Source: Arthrobacter sp. ISL-95 (GTDB lineage Bacteria > Actinomycetota > Actinomycetes > Actinomycetales > Micrococcaceae). From it: a DNA stretch of 64,000 nucleotides. A model generated the notes under the pieces. That model made no database searches and was not told where the DNA came from. It saw only the letters and a program-made list of their open reading frames with translations. The translations under genes were made by a program, and so were the position numbers. Positions 34,162 through 44,312 of the stretch are shown here, one piece after another (the stretch's first letter is position 1; every line of letters starts with the position of its first letter). The stretch is taken from NCBI RefSeq assembly GCF_018613695.1, contig NZ_JAGGPR010000005.1, positions 927,571-991,570 of the forward strand. Reading direction: 5' to 3'.

Positions 34162-37100
34162 TCAGCAGACTCTCAGCAACCCGCAGAGGAGGCCGCCGCT
34201 TTGTGTGGGACTGGGCGTCGGGCTCGGTGACGCGCTGGGCGTAGCGGTGGCTGTCGCCGTTGGGGTGGCCGTCGGGGTAACTGTTGGTGACGGCGTGGCG
34301 GTGGCTGTCGGCGTAGCTGTGGCTGATGGTGCAGCCAGCTGTTGGGCCGGAGCCGAGGTGGCGTAAACCACGTCCACGAAGTAGTTCGTAGCGTTCCAGG
34401 AACTGGCGGGCATTACGCCCCCCGAGCCGTACCGGTACCGTCCATTGTTGGGGCCGGATGCCGTGAACACTCCGCTCGTCCACGTCTGGTTGAAGAAGCC
34501 TTGCGTCGTGGAGTATCGCCCATTTGGTGCCCGGTAGGACACTACATACGTTTGGCCTGTAGCCAAGGGTACGGGGGTTGCCAAGGTGGCGGTTTGCCAG
34601 CCCGTTGCCGTCTCATTGGTGAACGTCACCTGCGCCAAGCGGGTGCCGGCCGCATTCCAGAGCGAGCCCACGTGAGTTCCAGTGTTGCCGGTGCCCTTGT
34701 AGAAGCGGATGCCTGTCACATTTCCCGCTTGGGAGACAGTAAAGGCAGTTCCCAGTTCCACCGACAGGGAGTCGGAGTTTGCAGCAACCTGTGGAACCAG
34801 CGATCCGAAAATAGTAGACGATTGCACCGATGGGGCGGCCGTGGTGAATTGCCAGGTGCTGGCGGGCAGGGTCTGGCCTTGGGGAGAAGCCACGCCGGAG
34901 ACGCTTGCGGATATCGCAGTGTTGGCTGGTAGGGCTGCCGCCGGGGTGAAAGTAATGGTCCGGGCATCCGCAGACAACGCGGCCGTCCCTGCGATGGATG
35001 AGCCGTTCGCTGCCAGCGTGAAGGAGGCGCCTGGCTTGATGGCGGTCGAGAATGTAACGGATGGTTTCACATCCGTGGGAATGGCGGTGGCACCCGGGGC
35101 CGGTACCTGTGCGACGACGCTCAGCGGCGGTGCCGCTACGGTGAAGACCAGATCCACAAGGTAACTTGCTGTGGACGAGGTACTCGGGAAGTCGCTGCTG
35201 TAAGAGTAAGCCCCGGAATCCGGTTGGGTCTTCAGCGGCCCGCTGGTGAAGCCGTCGCCGAATCCGCCGGAAGTGTAGGAGTACTTGCCGGTAGGAGTCT
35301 TGTAGGCGGCTACATACTCAGTGTCAGCCTCAATATTCACAGGTTGGCTGAAGGCTGCCGTCTGCCAACCGGTGCTGGATTCGTTGGCAAAGGTAACCGT
35401 CGCCAAAACCTGCCCTGCCACCGTGTAAAGGTACCCGGTATGCGTCCCGGTGTTGCCGGCCGATTTGTAGAAGCGCACACCAGTTACCTGGCCGGCGGTG
35501 TCACTGGTGAATCGGACGCCCAATGTCAGAGGAACCCCGTCATTGACTTCGACGGTCGTCGGCGTCACCGTGTCCGTGTACAGGGTGCAGGGGCATGAAC
35601 CAGGCGTGCCCGTCGCCGGTACGGTGGTGAATTGCCAAGTTCCACCGCCCGACATCGGTTGCCCGGACACTGACGTCGCAGTCACCGTTGCGGTGTACGA
35701 CGTACCTGCTGTCAAGGAAGCTGTCGGCGTAAAGGTGACCCTACGGGTGTTTGCGTCGTAGGCAGTAGTTCCGGCAACCGATACGCCAGCCGCTGTCTTG
35801 AGGGACAGTGCCACGCTGGAGGCAACGGCGGCTTCGGAAAGGACTGCGCTGACCACCGTGGTGAGCGGGACGCTCGAAGCGTTCGGGATCGGGTTGTGGC
35901 CGCCAACGGTGAATGGCGGTGCAGACACCAGGACCACAACGTCCACCAGATAGCTGGAGGAGGACCGTGAAGAGGGGAAATCGCCGCTATAAGTGAAGGC
36001 TCCCGCATCAGGTACCGTCCTCAGGGGCCCAACGCTGAGTCCTGGTCCAAAGCCGTTGGCAGTGGCTGAGTAGGCTCCCGTGGGTGACTTGTAGGACGCT
36101 ATGTATTCAGTGTTTGCAGCCATCTGGACCGGCTGGCTGAACATAGCGGTCTGCCACCCGGAGCTGCTCTCATTGGCGAAGGTCACGGTTGCCAGTTGCT
36201 GCCCGGCGGCGGTGTAAAGAGTGCCGGTGTGCGTGCCGGTGTTGCCGGCCGATTTGTAGAAGCGGATACCGGCCACCTGCCCGGCGGATACACTGGAGAA
36301 CCGAACGCCCAAGGTCAGCGGCACACCATCTTGGATCTCTGCAATGCCCGGCGAGACGGTGTCGTCATAGAGGCTGCAGGGGCAGGAACCCGGCACTGAC
36401 GCTGTGGCAGCCGTAGTGAAGGTCCACGTGCCGCCTGAGGTTACTTGGCCTCCTGTACTGTCTGTCCCGGCCAGGGTCGCCGTGTAAACGGTGCTGAAGG
36501 CAAGCTGCGAAGTGGGCGTGAACGTTGCCTTTCGTGTTGTCGCGTCATACGTCGCAGTGCCTGCGACCAACCCTGCGGATGACTTCAGGGTTAGCTGGAC
36601 GCTGGCCGCGGTGACGGGTTTGGAGAACGAGGCGCTGACCTTGGTGGTCACGGCAACGCTGGAGGACGACGGGATGGGAGATTGCCCCGTGACCGTGAGA
36701 GGGGAGGTGTCCACGGTGCTGAAAACCGCGTCAACAAAGTAGTTGCCGCCGTTGAAGCTCGTGGTCGGGAAACTCTGGGACGTGCTGTAGACGCCCGCAG
36801 GTTCCGCGCCGAAGCCGCCCGCTACCTTCAACGGGGGATCACTGAATCCAAAGCTCGCCCACTGGAAGTCCTTGGTGGCATAGTGCCCCTTCGGAGCCCA
36901 ATACGAGACCGTATACTTTTGTCCCGCGGAAACGGGCACGGGCTGGCTGAACAGCACGCTTTGCCATCCCGAGGCCGTCTCGTTGGCAAACGTGGCAGTG
37001 GCCAGGCGAGTACCGGTGGAGCTCCACAATGAACCTATGTGGGTGCCGGTGTTCGCTGTGCTCTTGTAGAAGCGAACCCCCGTGATGAAGCCATCAGCTG

Positions 37101-39084
37101 ATGGACTGAACCGCATCCCCATCTCGTAGGCGCCGCCGTCTCCCGAGTCCGTCGTCGCCGGCACGCTCTGGCCGAAGACGGTGTAAGGACTCGTGAGGGT
37201 CAGATTCCTGGTGGCCGCAGGTCCAATGTTGGCGCTGTCGTCCACAGCCCGTACCTGGACTGTGGCCGTGGCCAGGCCTTTCTGGATGTAGCTGTAGGTC
37301 CAGGTTGACTTGCCTTGCGCCGGATGCCAGATGGTACCGCCGTCGGTCGAAACTTCGACGCCGGCCACTACGCCACCGCTGTCCGCTGCTGTTCCGCTGA
37401 CCGTGACGCTGTTTCCGTGGGGAACGGTGGCGCCGTTGGCCGGGGCGGTGATGGACACAGTGGGGCCCGCCAAATCAGTGCTGGCGCTCGCAGCAACGAG
37501 TCCTGCCGCACGTGTCGCCGGCTGGGCTCCCATGTCTGCAAGAAGGTTTACCTGCGCCTGCCGCATGCGCACATCTGCGGCAGCGCCATCGCCGTCGTGT
37601 TCCTGGTCCAGGCCCCAGCTCCATTGGACGGTGCCGGCTGAGAAGACCAGCGCCCCGCTGGCAGCCCGGTAAAGCGTCACATTGTGGGTTGTGGTCCCTG
37701 GTTTGACCGTGTTGCCGAAGTCCTGCAGGTATTCAGCGACGCTGCCAACGGTCGTTGAAAGCCGGACAAGGCCTGCTGGACGAAAGCCGTTGTCAATATC
37801 TTCGTCGGATTCGTAGCCCACTGTGTGTGGCGCCAACGCAGCTGTGGAACCTGCGGGTAATGAGGCCAAGGACGTATTCCGCCACAACCGCGATTTTCCT
37901 TCCGCTGCCGAAACTGTCACTGGCAGGTCGGTGTAGTTGGACATGTACAGGGTGCCCGTCAGGCTGTTTTCAGGCAGCCCGCCCCCGTTTGCCTGGGAAG
38001 CAAAGCGCGGGTCTCTCCACGTGCCGGTCCACTGGCTTGTGGGGTCGATCTTTTCGTTGCTCCACGTTTCCTTGTAGCAGGTCAGAGTTCTGCCGGCAGC
38101 GCCATCCACGGAGGAGGGTTCAAATCGCGTCCGCCAGTACATTTCATTCCCGGAGAGGAACTGGAGGTTGACCCCGGCATCCTTGGCCGCCGATACGCTG
38201 GCCCTTTGCGGCCCGGACCAGTATTCGTCGTGGCCGACAGAGAGGAACACCTTGTGGTTCAGCAATTCCGCCCCGTTGCGGTCCACATCGAGCCCACTGA
38301 CATAGCTGACGTCATACCCGTTTTGTTCCAAGAACCTCACCATCGGGTATTCGTTGGCGAAGTAGAAATCCCGGCCGCCGATCCCGTCGCGGGTGTTTAC
38401 GGGCCGGTTGTAGCTCACTTTGTAAGAACGTCCGTTGACGGCGCCCTGGTAGAAGTCGGCGCCACCATAGGTGTTGTACGCCTGCCACGTCTGATCCGCA
38501 GTTTGAAACACGATCGAAGAACGATTGCCATCATTTCGGACGATGAAGGTGATATGGCTTTGGCCGCCGGTGTCAGGCCTTGTCAGCAAGGCCACATAGA
38601 CGCCTGAAACTGCTGTTGCCGGTACTTGCCACGTTGCGGACACAGCCCACGTGCCGCAGTCGTATAGCTCCGTAGTGAGGTCACTCTTGCAGGCAGGTTG
38701 GGTCTGACGGAGGACCGAGGGAGTCACATCGGCAATCTTTCGGGCGCCGTTGCCGCCATACCAGCCCGTGCGGTAGATCGCGATGGTGTAGCTGGGTGCC
38801 TTGGTGTCCACCTTGAAACGGATGGGCTGCCCGGCGTTGACGCTAATTTCGGTGGAAAAGCCCTGGATGCTGTCATCTCCCGCACCAAGGATGTCCCACT
38901 CTGACGGGGGGCTGCCGGGTTTGGAGTTTTCGCAGACCACGGGGTTGACCACTGGGTCGCAGGGTCCTGCCGCAACTGCTGCCGGTGCTGTAAGGGGCAG
39001 CAGGGCTGCCACCATGGCAAGCACCAAGGGCACGAGGAAACCCTTGAAGACCCGCTGCGGTTGGGTAGCTGAAGGACCGGGCAT
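34162..39084 (-). CDS. Giant secreted protein: N,N-dimethylformamidase-like domain plus DUF4082/Ig repeats
   Basis: A 1640-residue exported protein. A signal peptide (about 1-39, ending AAVAA) is followed by a region to about 545 resembling the large subunit of N,N-dimethylformamidase (TGWYGGNGARKI, SYNRPVNTRDG, VFLSVGHDEYWSGPQR). An Ig-like linker precedes four DUF4082 modules near 631-788, 893-1048, 1155-1311 and 1418-1573, each with FYK(S/G)..NTGTH and ANE(T/S).(S/T)GWQ. SbsA/Big_5-type Ig domains lie between them. The tail (about 1580-1630) is an Ala-Thr-Pro repeat ending GGLLCGLLRVC. The enzymatic role is unproven; the modules suggest surface carbohydrate or adhesion functions. CCAGGAG lies close before the ATG. 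Confidence 0.85.
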   Translation of the reverse strand: MPGPSATQPQRVFKGFLVPLVLAMVAALLPLTAPAAVAAGPCDPVVNPVVCENSKPGSPPSEWDILGAGDDSIQGFSTEISVNAGQPIRFKVDTKAPSYTIAIYRTGWYGGNGARKIADVTPSVLRQTQPACKSDLTTELYDCGTWAVSATWQVPATAVSGVYVALLTRPDTGGQSHITFIVRNDGNRSSIVFQTADQTWQAYNTYGGADFYQGAVNGRSYKVSYNRPVNTRDGIGGRDFYFANEYPMVRFLEQNGYDVSYVSGLDVDRNGAELLNHKVFLSVGHDEYWSGPQRASVSAAKDAGVNLQFLSGNEMYWRTRFEPSSVDGAAGRTLTCYKETWSNEKIDPTSQWTGTWRDPRFASQANGGGLPENSLTGTLYMSNYTDLPVTVSAAEGKSRLWRNTSLASLPAGSTAALAPHTVGYESDEDIDNGFRPAGLVRLSTTVGSVAEYLQDFGNTVKPGTTTHNVTLYRAASGALVFSAGTVQWSWGLDQEHDGDGAAADVRMRQAQVNLLADMGAQPATRAAGLVAASASTDLAGPTVSITAPANGATVPHGNSVTVSGTAADSGGVVAGVEVSTDGGTIWHPAQGKSTWTYSYIQKGLATATVQVRAVDDSANIGPAATRNLTLTSPYTVFGQSVPATTDSGDGGAYEMGMRFSPSADGFITGVRFYKSTANTGTHIGSLWSSTGTRLATATFANETASGWQSVLFSQPVPVSAGQKYTVSYWAPKGHYATKDFQWASFGFSDPPLKVAGGFGAEPAGVYSTSQSFPTTSFNGGNYFVDAVFSTVDTSPLTVTGQSPIPSSSSVAVTTKVSASFSKPVTAASVQLTLKSSAGLVAGTATYDATTRKATFTPTSQLAFSTVYTATLAGTDSTGGQVTSGGTWTFTTAATASVPGSCPCSLYDDTVSPGIAEIQDGVPLTLGVRFSSVSAGQVAGIRFYKSAGNTGTHTGTLYTAAGQQLATVTFANESSSGWQTAMFSQPVQMAANTEYIASYKSPTGAYSATANGFGPGLSVGPLRTVPDAGAFTYSGDFPSSRSSSSYLVDVVVLVSAPPFTVGGHNPIPNASSVPLTTVVSAVLSEAAVASSVALSLKTAAGVSVAGTTAYDANTRRVTFTPTASLTAGTSYTATVTATSVSGQPMSGGGTWQFTTVPATGTPGSCPCTLYTDTVTPTTVEVNDGVPLTLGVRFTSDTAGQVTGVRFYKSAGNTGTHTGYLYTVAGQVLATVTFANESSTGWQTAAFSQPVNIEADTEYVAAYKTPTGKYSYTSGGFGDGFTSGPLKTQPDSGAYSYSSDFPSTSSTASYLVDLVFTVAAPPLSVVAQVPAPGATAIPTDVKPSVTFSTAIKPGASFTLAANGSSIAGTAALSADARTITFTPAAALPANTAISASVSGVASPQGQTLPASTWQFTTAAPSVQSSTIFGSLVPQVAANSDSLSVELGTAFTVSQAGNVTGIRFYKGTGNTGTHVGSLWNAAGTRLAQVTFTNETATGWQTATLATPVPLATGQTYVVSYRAPNGRYSTTQGFFNQTWTSGVFTASGPNNGRYRYGSGGVMPASSWNATNYFVDVVYATSAPAQQLAAPSATATPTATATPSPTVTPTATPTATATATPSASPSPTPSPTQSGGLLCGLLRVC

Positions 39085-39432
39085 GAGAACTCCTGGAGTG
39101 GTACGCCGAATGCTAAGACAGGGCCACGCATTTAAGCGCAGCCCCTGCTTGCCGCTCCCCAGCCAGGGTCAAACCAAGATCTTCAGTTATGAAACTCAGG
39201 GTGGCGCGGATGGATGTTCCCAAGAACGGGACCGGATCCGGGCAATGACCGAACAGAAGTTCAAGACGAAGCCGGATCACAGGAACGAATCCGCCAAGTA
39301 ACCCTTGGCAGGAGTGTAGGGGTGTGGCATGCCGCCTGCAAGGGCTTCCGCCTTCAGATCCGCAGATTTCGTGCAAACCACAGTAGATTTAGTGGAGACA
39401 GACACCAGGCCACCCAGGAGAACCGAAGCGCC
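39085..39432. other. Divergent spacer between the giant secreted gene and smc
   Basis: No convincing gene. It holds AGGAG for each flanking gene, a TAGATT (39384-39389) that may be the smc -10, and an 18-codon frame at 39245-39301 (MTEQKFKTKPDHRNESAK) without a good ribosome-binding site. No riboswitch was recognised. Confidence 0.5.
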
Positions 39433-42400
39433 TTGCACCTGAAAAGTTTGACTGTCCGAGGATTCAAGTCGTTTGCGTCGGCCACGACCTTCGACTTTGA
39501 GCCCGGCGTCACCGCCGTCGTCGGCCCCAACGGTTCGGGCAAATCCAATGTAGTGGATGCCTTGGCCTGGGTCATGGGAGAGCAGGGCGCCAAAACTCTC
39601 CGCGGCGGCAAAATGGAAGACGTCATCTTCGCAGGTACCTCCGGCCGGCCACCCCTGGGCCGGGCCCATGTTGCGCTGACCATCGACAACGCTGACAACG
39701 CGCTCCCCATCGAGTACAGCGAAGTGACCATCTCCCGGACCCTCTTCCGTACGGGTGGGTCTGAATACGCCATCAATGGCGCACCGTGCAGGCTCCTGGA
39801 CATCCAGGAACTCCTCTCCGATTCCGGCCTGGGCCGCGAAATGCACGTCATTGTGGGACAGGGCCAGCTGGATCGCGTACTCCACGCGACCCCCGAGGAC
39901 CGGCGCGGCTTCATTGAAGAAGCTGCAGGAATCCTTAAGCACCGCCGCCGCAAGGAAAAGACCGTCCGAAAGCTCGAAGCCATGCAGGCCAACCTCGCGC
40001 GGCTCGGTGACCTCACGGCGGAAATACGGCGGCAACTGACCCCATTGGGCAAGCAAGCGGAGATAGCCCGCCGCGCCCAAACGGTCCAGTTTGACGTCCG
40101 GGATGCCCGCGCCCGGCTCTTGGCGGATGACCTCGTTCAACTGACAACCACTCTGGAACAGGACGTCGCTGACGAAGCTGCCCTCAAGGAACGCCGCAAG
40201 GTGGTTGAGGCAGGCCTTGGCACGGGCAGGAGACGCCAAGCCGCATTGGAGCAGCAAGCCGCCGAAGCCATCCCGCGACTGAACGCCGCACGCGATCATT
40301 GGTACCAGCTTTCAGCAAACCGGGAGCGACTCCGCTCACTCGGCTCCCTGGCCACCGAGCGCAGAAGGCTCCTGGGTTCCGCCGAGGCCTCCCCGGACAC
40401 CGGACGCGACCCCGAACAACTTGAGCGCCAAGCTGCCCGCGTCCGTGAGGAACAGGCCGCCCTTGAACACGACATCCTTGCCAAGCAGGCGGCCCTCATG
40501 GAGGCCACAGTGGCAAAAGACTCAGCCGAGGCGCTCGCAGCTGCGGAGGACAAGCGCTTGACGACAATGTTGCGGGCAGCGGCGGACCGAAGGGAGGGTT
40601 TGGCCAGATTGGCTGGCCAGGTGGCTGCGGCCAGATCCCGGGCTGAGGCTGCCGAGGCCGAACGGGGTCGCCTCAGGGAGTCTCTGGCTGCCGGTGATGA
40701 ACGTCGCCGCAAGGCTCAGAGCGAGTTCACCGCCCTTGAGTCGCAGGTGGCCGGTGTCGAAGATGGCGAAGAAAGCCTCGACGCTGACTACGAGAATGCG
40801 AATGACGTTCTGGATGCAGTCACCACGGAAATTGAAGACTTGAAGGCTTCTGAACGGGAAGCTGTCCGTGAACGGGACGCCCTGACGGCACGTCGCGATG
40901 CACTTCAACTGGGGCTCAACCGCAAGGACGGGTCCGGAAGTCTTTTGACGGCCGAGGGCGTCCTTGGGCCTTTGGCGGCGTTGTTGAGCATCGAGCCGGG
41001 ATACGAGGCCGCCATAGCTGCTGCCCTTGGCAACGCCTCGGATGCCCTGGTGGTTGCCGATACCAACAGCGCCCTGGCAGCGATCCGCCGTCTGAAGGAT
41101 GACGACGCCGGGCGGGCAGCGCTGCTTCTTGCCGGAAGCCCCGCCGCTGGTGAAGAATCCCGGGCCAACCTCGGGCTTCCCGCCGGTAGTCGTTGGGCGG
41201 CCGACGTTGTCAGGATTACTGATCCAGCTGCCCAAGGCGCGGTGGGGCTGCTGGCCCGGACCGCCGTCGTCGATAATGTGGAGGCTGCGGCAGCTCTCAT
41301 TGCCGAACAACCCGACATCAGGGCCGTCACCCGTGAAGGCGACGTCCTCACCTCCTTGACCGTCACAGGCGGTTCGGCCACCGCGCCGTCGCTGCTGGAA
41401 GTTCAGGCGGCAGTGGACGACGCCGTTGCCCGGCTCCAGGAGGTCACTGCCCGTCTGGAGCGTGGACGCTTCGCCTTGGCCGGTGCCCAATCGCGACGTG
41501 CCGAAGCGCAGGACCGCGCCGACGCCGCGTTGGAGCGGCTGCACGAATCGGATGCCCGGCTTGCCGCGGTAGCTGAGCGCTTGGGTCATCTCAACTCTGT
41601 TCTTCGCAGTGCCGTTGGCGAAAGCGAAAGGCTTGCTGCGTCCATGGCCAAGGCGGAAGCGAACATCGCAGAAGCCCAACTTGACCTTGAAGTCGCCGCT
41701 GAACGCCTGGCTGCAGCCCAGGAAGCACCGGACGAGGAACCGTCCACGGATCAGCGGGACAAACTCGCTGCCCAAGCCAGAACTGCCCGGGCATCCGAAA
41801 CCGAAGCCCGACTTGCCCTCCGCACTTCCGAGGAGCAGCTAGGAGCCATCAGTAACAGGGCGGCATCGCTTGAGCGGGCAGCAGCTACCGAACGCCGTGC
41901 CCGTGAAGAGGCCGCTCGACGCGCGCAACGCCGACGCGCGCAGGCGCAGCGTGCGGCTGCGGTCGCGTCAGCGGTGGAACAGGCTCTCCGGTTTATCGAT
42001 GTGTCTGTGGACGTTGCCGGCTATGAGCGTGACCTTGCCGAACAACAGAGGGAGCAGCTGGAGAAGCAACTCGCGGAGGTCCGCTCCGGTAACGACGCCT
42101 TGGCGCGGGAGCTCGCCGAACTGACAGACTCCGTACACAGGGACGAGATGGCCCGGACTCAGCAGCGGCTCCGCATCGAGGCCTTGGAAGCGCGTTCCAT
42201 TGAAGAACTGGGTCTCTCCGCCGAGCAACTCATTGCCGATTACGGTCCCGATCAACCGGTTCCCCTGCCCCCTGGAGCCACCACGGATAAATGGGCCGAA
42301 CTCCGGGCGCCCGTCGATGAAAACGGCGACGCCATCATTGAGGGGATCCCGTTCGCCCGGGCAGAGCAGGAGAAGCGGCTGAAGAAGGCCGAGCGCGAGC

Positions 42401-43011
42401 TTGCGGCTCTTGGAAAGGTGAACCCGCTTGCGTTGGAAGAGTTTGCAGCCCTGGAAGAACGGCACCAGTTCCTGAGTTCGCAGCTCGAGGACCTCAAGTC
42501 CAGCCGCAAGGACTTGCTGGACATTATCAAAGAAGTGGACAACCGCGTCCAGCAGGTGTTCGCCGAGGCTTTTGCTGACACGTCAGCCCAGTTCGACCAC
42601 GTCTTTGCCAGGCTCTTCCCCGGTGGTGAGGGCCGGCTGGTACTCACCGACCCTGACGACATGCTCAACACCGGAATTGAAGTGGAAGCGCGGCCGGCGG
42701 GCAAGAAAATCAAGAGGCTCTCGCTGCTCTCCGGCGGGGAGCGCTCACTCACGGCAGTGGCACTGCTGGTGGCTATCTTCAAGGCCCGGCCCTCGCCGTT
42801 CTATGTAATGGACGAAGTAGAAGCCGCGTTGGATGACACCAACCTGGGCCGGCTCATCACCATCTTTGAGGAACTGCGCGAGTCCAGCCAGCTGATTGTG
42901 ATCACCCACCAGAAGCGCACCATGGAAGTGGCAGACGCGCTGTACGGAGTGACCATGAGGGGAGACGGCGTATCAACAGTCATCAGCCAGAGGCTCGGTG
43001 CCGGGGCCTAG
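39433..43011 (+). CDS. smc: Chromosome segregation protein SMC
   Basis: Condensin ATPase that organises and segregates the chromosome with ScpA/ScpB. The 1192-residue product has Walker A GPNGSGKSNVVDALAW near residue 32, long coiled coils, a hinge near 510-640 (LGPLAALLSIEPGYEAAI), a second coiled coil, the ABC signature LSLLSGGERSLTAVALL and Walker B FYVMDEVEAALDD. TTG 39433 is chosen because MHLKSLTVRGFKSFAS is the standard opening; the frame is open far upstream without similarity. AGGAG lies 12 bases upstream, rather far. ftsY follows after 20 bases. Confidence 0.95.
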   Translation: MHLKSLTVRGFKSFASATTFDFEPGVTAVVGPNGSGKSNVVDALAWVMGEQGAKTLRGGKMEDVIFAGTSGRPPLGRAHVALTIDNADNALPIEYSEVTISRTLFRTGGSEYAINGAPCRLLDIQELLSDSGLGREMHVIVGQGQLDRVLHATPEDRRGFIEEAAGILKHRRRKEKTVRKLEAMQANLARLGDLTAEIRRQLTPLGKQAEIARRAQTVQFDVRDARARLLADDLVQLTTTLEQDVADEAALKERRKVVEAGLGTGRRRQAALEQQAAEAIPRLNAARDHWYQLSANRERLRSLGSLATERRRLLGSAEASPDTGRDPEQLERQAARVREEQAALEHDILAKQAALMEATVAKDSAEALAAAEDKRLTTMLRAAADRREGLARLAGQVAAARSRAEAAEAERGRLRESLAAGDERRRKAQSEFTALESQVAGVEDGEESLDADYENANDVLDAVTTEIEDLKASEREAVRERDALTARRDALQLGLNRKDGSGSLLTAEGVLGPLAALLSIEPGYEAAIAAALGNASDALVVADTNSALAAIRRLKDDDAGRAALLLAGSPAAGEESRANLGLPAGSRWAADVVRITDPAAQGAVGLLARTAVVDNVEAAAALIAEQPDIRAVTREGDVLTSLTVTGGSATAPSLLEVQAAVDDAVARLQEVTARLERGRFALAGAQSRRAEAQDRADAALERLHESDARLAAVAERLGHLNSVLRSAVGESERLAASMAKAEANIAEAQLDLEVAAERLAAAQEAPDEEPSTDQRDKLAAQARTARASETEARLALRTSEEQLGAISNRAASLERAAATERRAREEAARRAQRRRAQAQRAAAVASAVEQALRFIDVSVDVAGYERDLAEQQREQLEKQLAEVRSGNDALARELAELTDSVHRDEMARTQQRLRIEALEARSIEELGLSAEQLIADYGPDQPVPLPPGATTDKWAELRAPVDENGDAIIEGIPFARAEQEKRLKKAERELAALGKVNPLALEEFAALEERHQFLSSQLEDLKSSRKDLLDIIKEVDNRVQQVFAEAFADTSAQFDHVFARLFPGGEGRLVLTDPDDMLNTGIEVEARPAGKKIKRLSLLSGGERSLTAVALLVAIFKARPSPFYVMDEVEAALDDTNLGRLITIFEELRESSQLIVITHQKRTMEVADALYGVTMRGDGVSTVISQRLGAGA

Positions 43012-43031
43012 CTTTATGAGAAGGTAGGGGA

Positions 43032-44237
43032 GTGAACGATTTCCTACCCATAATTCTGTCCATTCTCGCTGCGCTCGTAGTGGTCGGCGGACTCGTGCCG
43101 GTACTGATGAAAGCCCGGAAGACCGGTGCCAAGTACCCCGGAACGCGAGACGCAAATGATCCCGTTCAGTCATCGGCAGCAGGCGGCGGAACCCTTGTGG
43201 AGGACCGCCCGGACGCGGTGAACGCCCCGGCGCCCACCCTCGATGGGACGGTGGAGGATACAGATGTCCCGGATGACGCCGCCGGGCTCGAAACCATCGC
43301 CATTGACACTCCGGCGCCGGTGGAAGGCAGGCTCACCCGCCTTCGCGCCCGCTTGATCAAGTCCAACAACATCCTGGGCAAGGGCCTCCTGGCCCTGTTG
43401 TCGGGGGACAAGATCGACGAAAACGTCTGGGACGAGGTAGAAGAGACGCTCCTGCTGGCTGATCTTGGCACCGAACCCACCATGCAGCTGGTCGACGCCC
43501 TGCGTGAGCGCGTCAAGGTGCTGGGCACCCGCAGCCCCGAGGACGTCAAGGCGATGCTCCGTGAGGAACTCATTAAGCTGGTAGATCCAGGCATGGACCG
43601 TTCCTTGAACGTCGAGCGCAAGGGTGACCGTCCCGCCGTCGTGCTTGTTGTTGGCGTGAACGGCGTGGGCAAGACCACCACCGTGGGCAAGCTTGCACGT
43701 GTACTGGTAGCCGAAGACAAGGACGTCCTGTTGGGCGCAGCTGATACTTTCCGCGCTGCTGCTGCCGAGCAGCTGGCCACTTGGGGACAGCGCGTGGGCG
43801 TGCCCACCGTCAAGTCCGACATCGACGGTGCCGATCCCGCCTCCGTGGCCTACGAGGCCGTGAAGGCCGGCATCGACCAAGAGGTGGACGTGGTCATGGT
43901 GGACACCGCAGGACGCCTGCAGAACAAGACCGGCCTGATGGATGAGCTCGGCAAAGTCAAGCGGGTCATTGAGAAGCTGGCCGAAGTGGACGAGGTTCTG
44001 CTGGTCTTGGACGCCACCACCGGACAGAACGGCCTCAACCAGGCCCGTGTCTTCGCGGAGGTGGTGAACATCACCGGCATCGTGCTCACAAAACTGGATG
44101 GAACCGCCAAGGGCGGCATTGTTGTGGCCATCCAGAAGTCACTGGGTGTCCCGGTGAAGCTCATCGGCTTGGGTGAAGGCCCGGACGACCTCGCGCCGTT
44201 CGACGCCGAGAGCTTCGTGGACGCACTGCTCAACTAG
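43032..44237 (+). CDS. ftsY: Signal recognition particle receptor FtsY
   Basis: Membrane receptor GTPase that docks SRP-ribosome complexes at the translocon. The 401-residue product starts with a transmembrane helix (FLPIILSILAALVVVGGLVPVL), then an acidic A-domain linker, an N domain and a G domain with GVNGVGKTTTVGKLA, VDTAGRLQNKTGLMDEL and TKLDGTAKGG. GTG 43032 is 20 bases after smc, so cotranscription is likely. Its partner ffh lies 6.8 kb downstream in the same window. Confidence 0.96.
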   Translation: MNDFLPIILSILAALVVVGGLVPVLMKARKTGAKYPGTRDANDPVQSSAAGGGTLVEDRPDAVNAPAPTLDGTVEDTDVPDDAAGLETIAIDTPAPVEGRLTRLRARLIKSNNILGKGLLALLSGDKIDENVWDEVEETLLLADLGTEPTMQLVDALRERVKVLGTRSPEDVKAMLREELIKLVDPGMDRSLNVERKGDRPAVVLVVGVNGVGKTTTVGKLARVLVAEDKDVLLGAADTFRAAAAEQLATWGQRVGVPTVKSDIDGADPASVAYEAVKAGIDQEVDVVMVDTAGRLQNKTGLMDELGKVKRVIEKLAEVDEVLLVLDATTGQNGLNQARVFAEVVNITGIVLTKLDGTAKGGIVVAIQKSLGVPVKLIGLGEGPDDLAPFDAESFVDALLN

Positions 44238-44251
44238 CGCGCGTCACCCTA

Positions 44252-44312
44252 CTGACCGGCTGCAGTTGTTGTTCTGAAGACTCGGATCAACAGCTGCAGC
44301 CGGTCAGTTTTT
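44252..44312. terminator. Bidirectional terminator between ftsY and the MFS gene
   Basis: Arms 44252-44271 and 44288-44307 are 20 bases long with one mismatch and a 16-base loop, followed on the plus strand by TTTTT. The right arm overlaps the stop codon of the convergent MFS gene. Confidence 0.88.

Noticed and set aside
39245..39301. 18-codon frame upstream of smc as a leader peptide
   Set aside because: No good ribosome-binding site and no regulatory hairpin tied to it; kept only as a remark.
39085..39432. Riboswitch upstream of the giant secreted gene
   Set aside because: No conserved c-di-GMP, c-di-AMP or other aptamer motif could be recognised.
40522..41775. 417-codon minus-strand frame opposite smc
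   Set aside because: Shadow of the SMC coiled-coil coding region.
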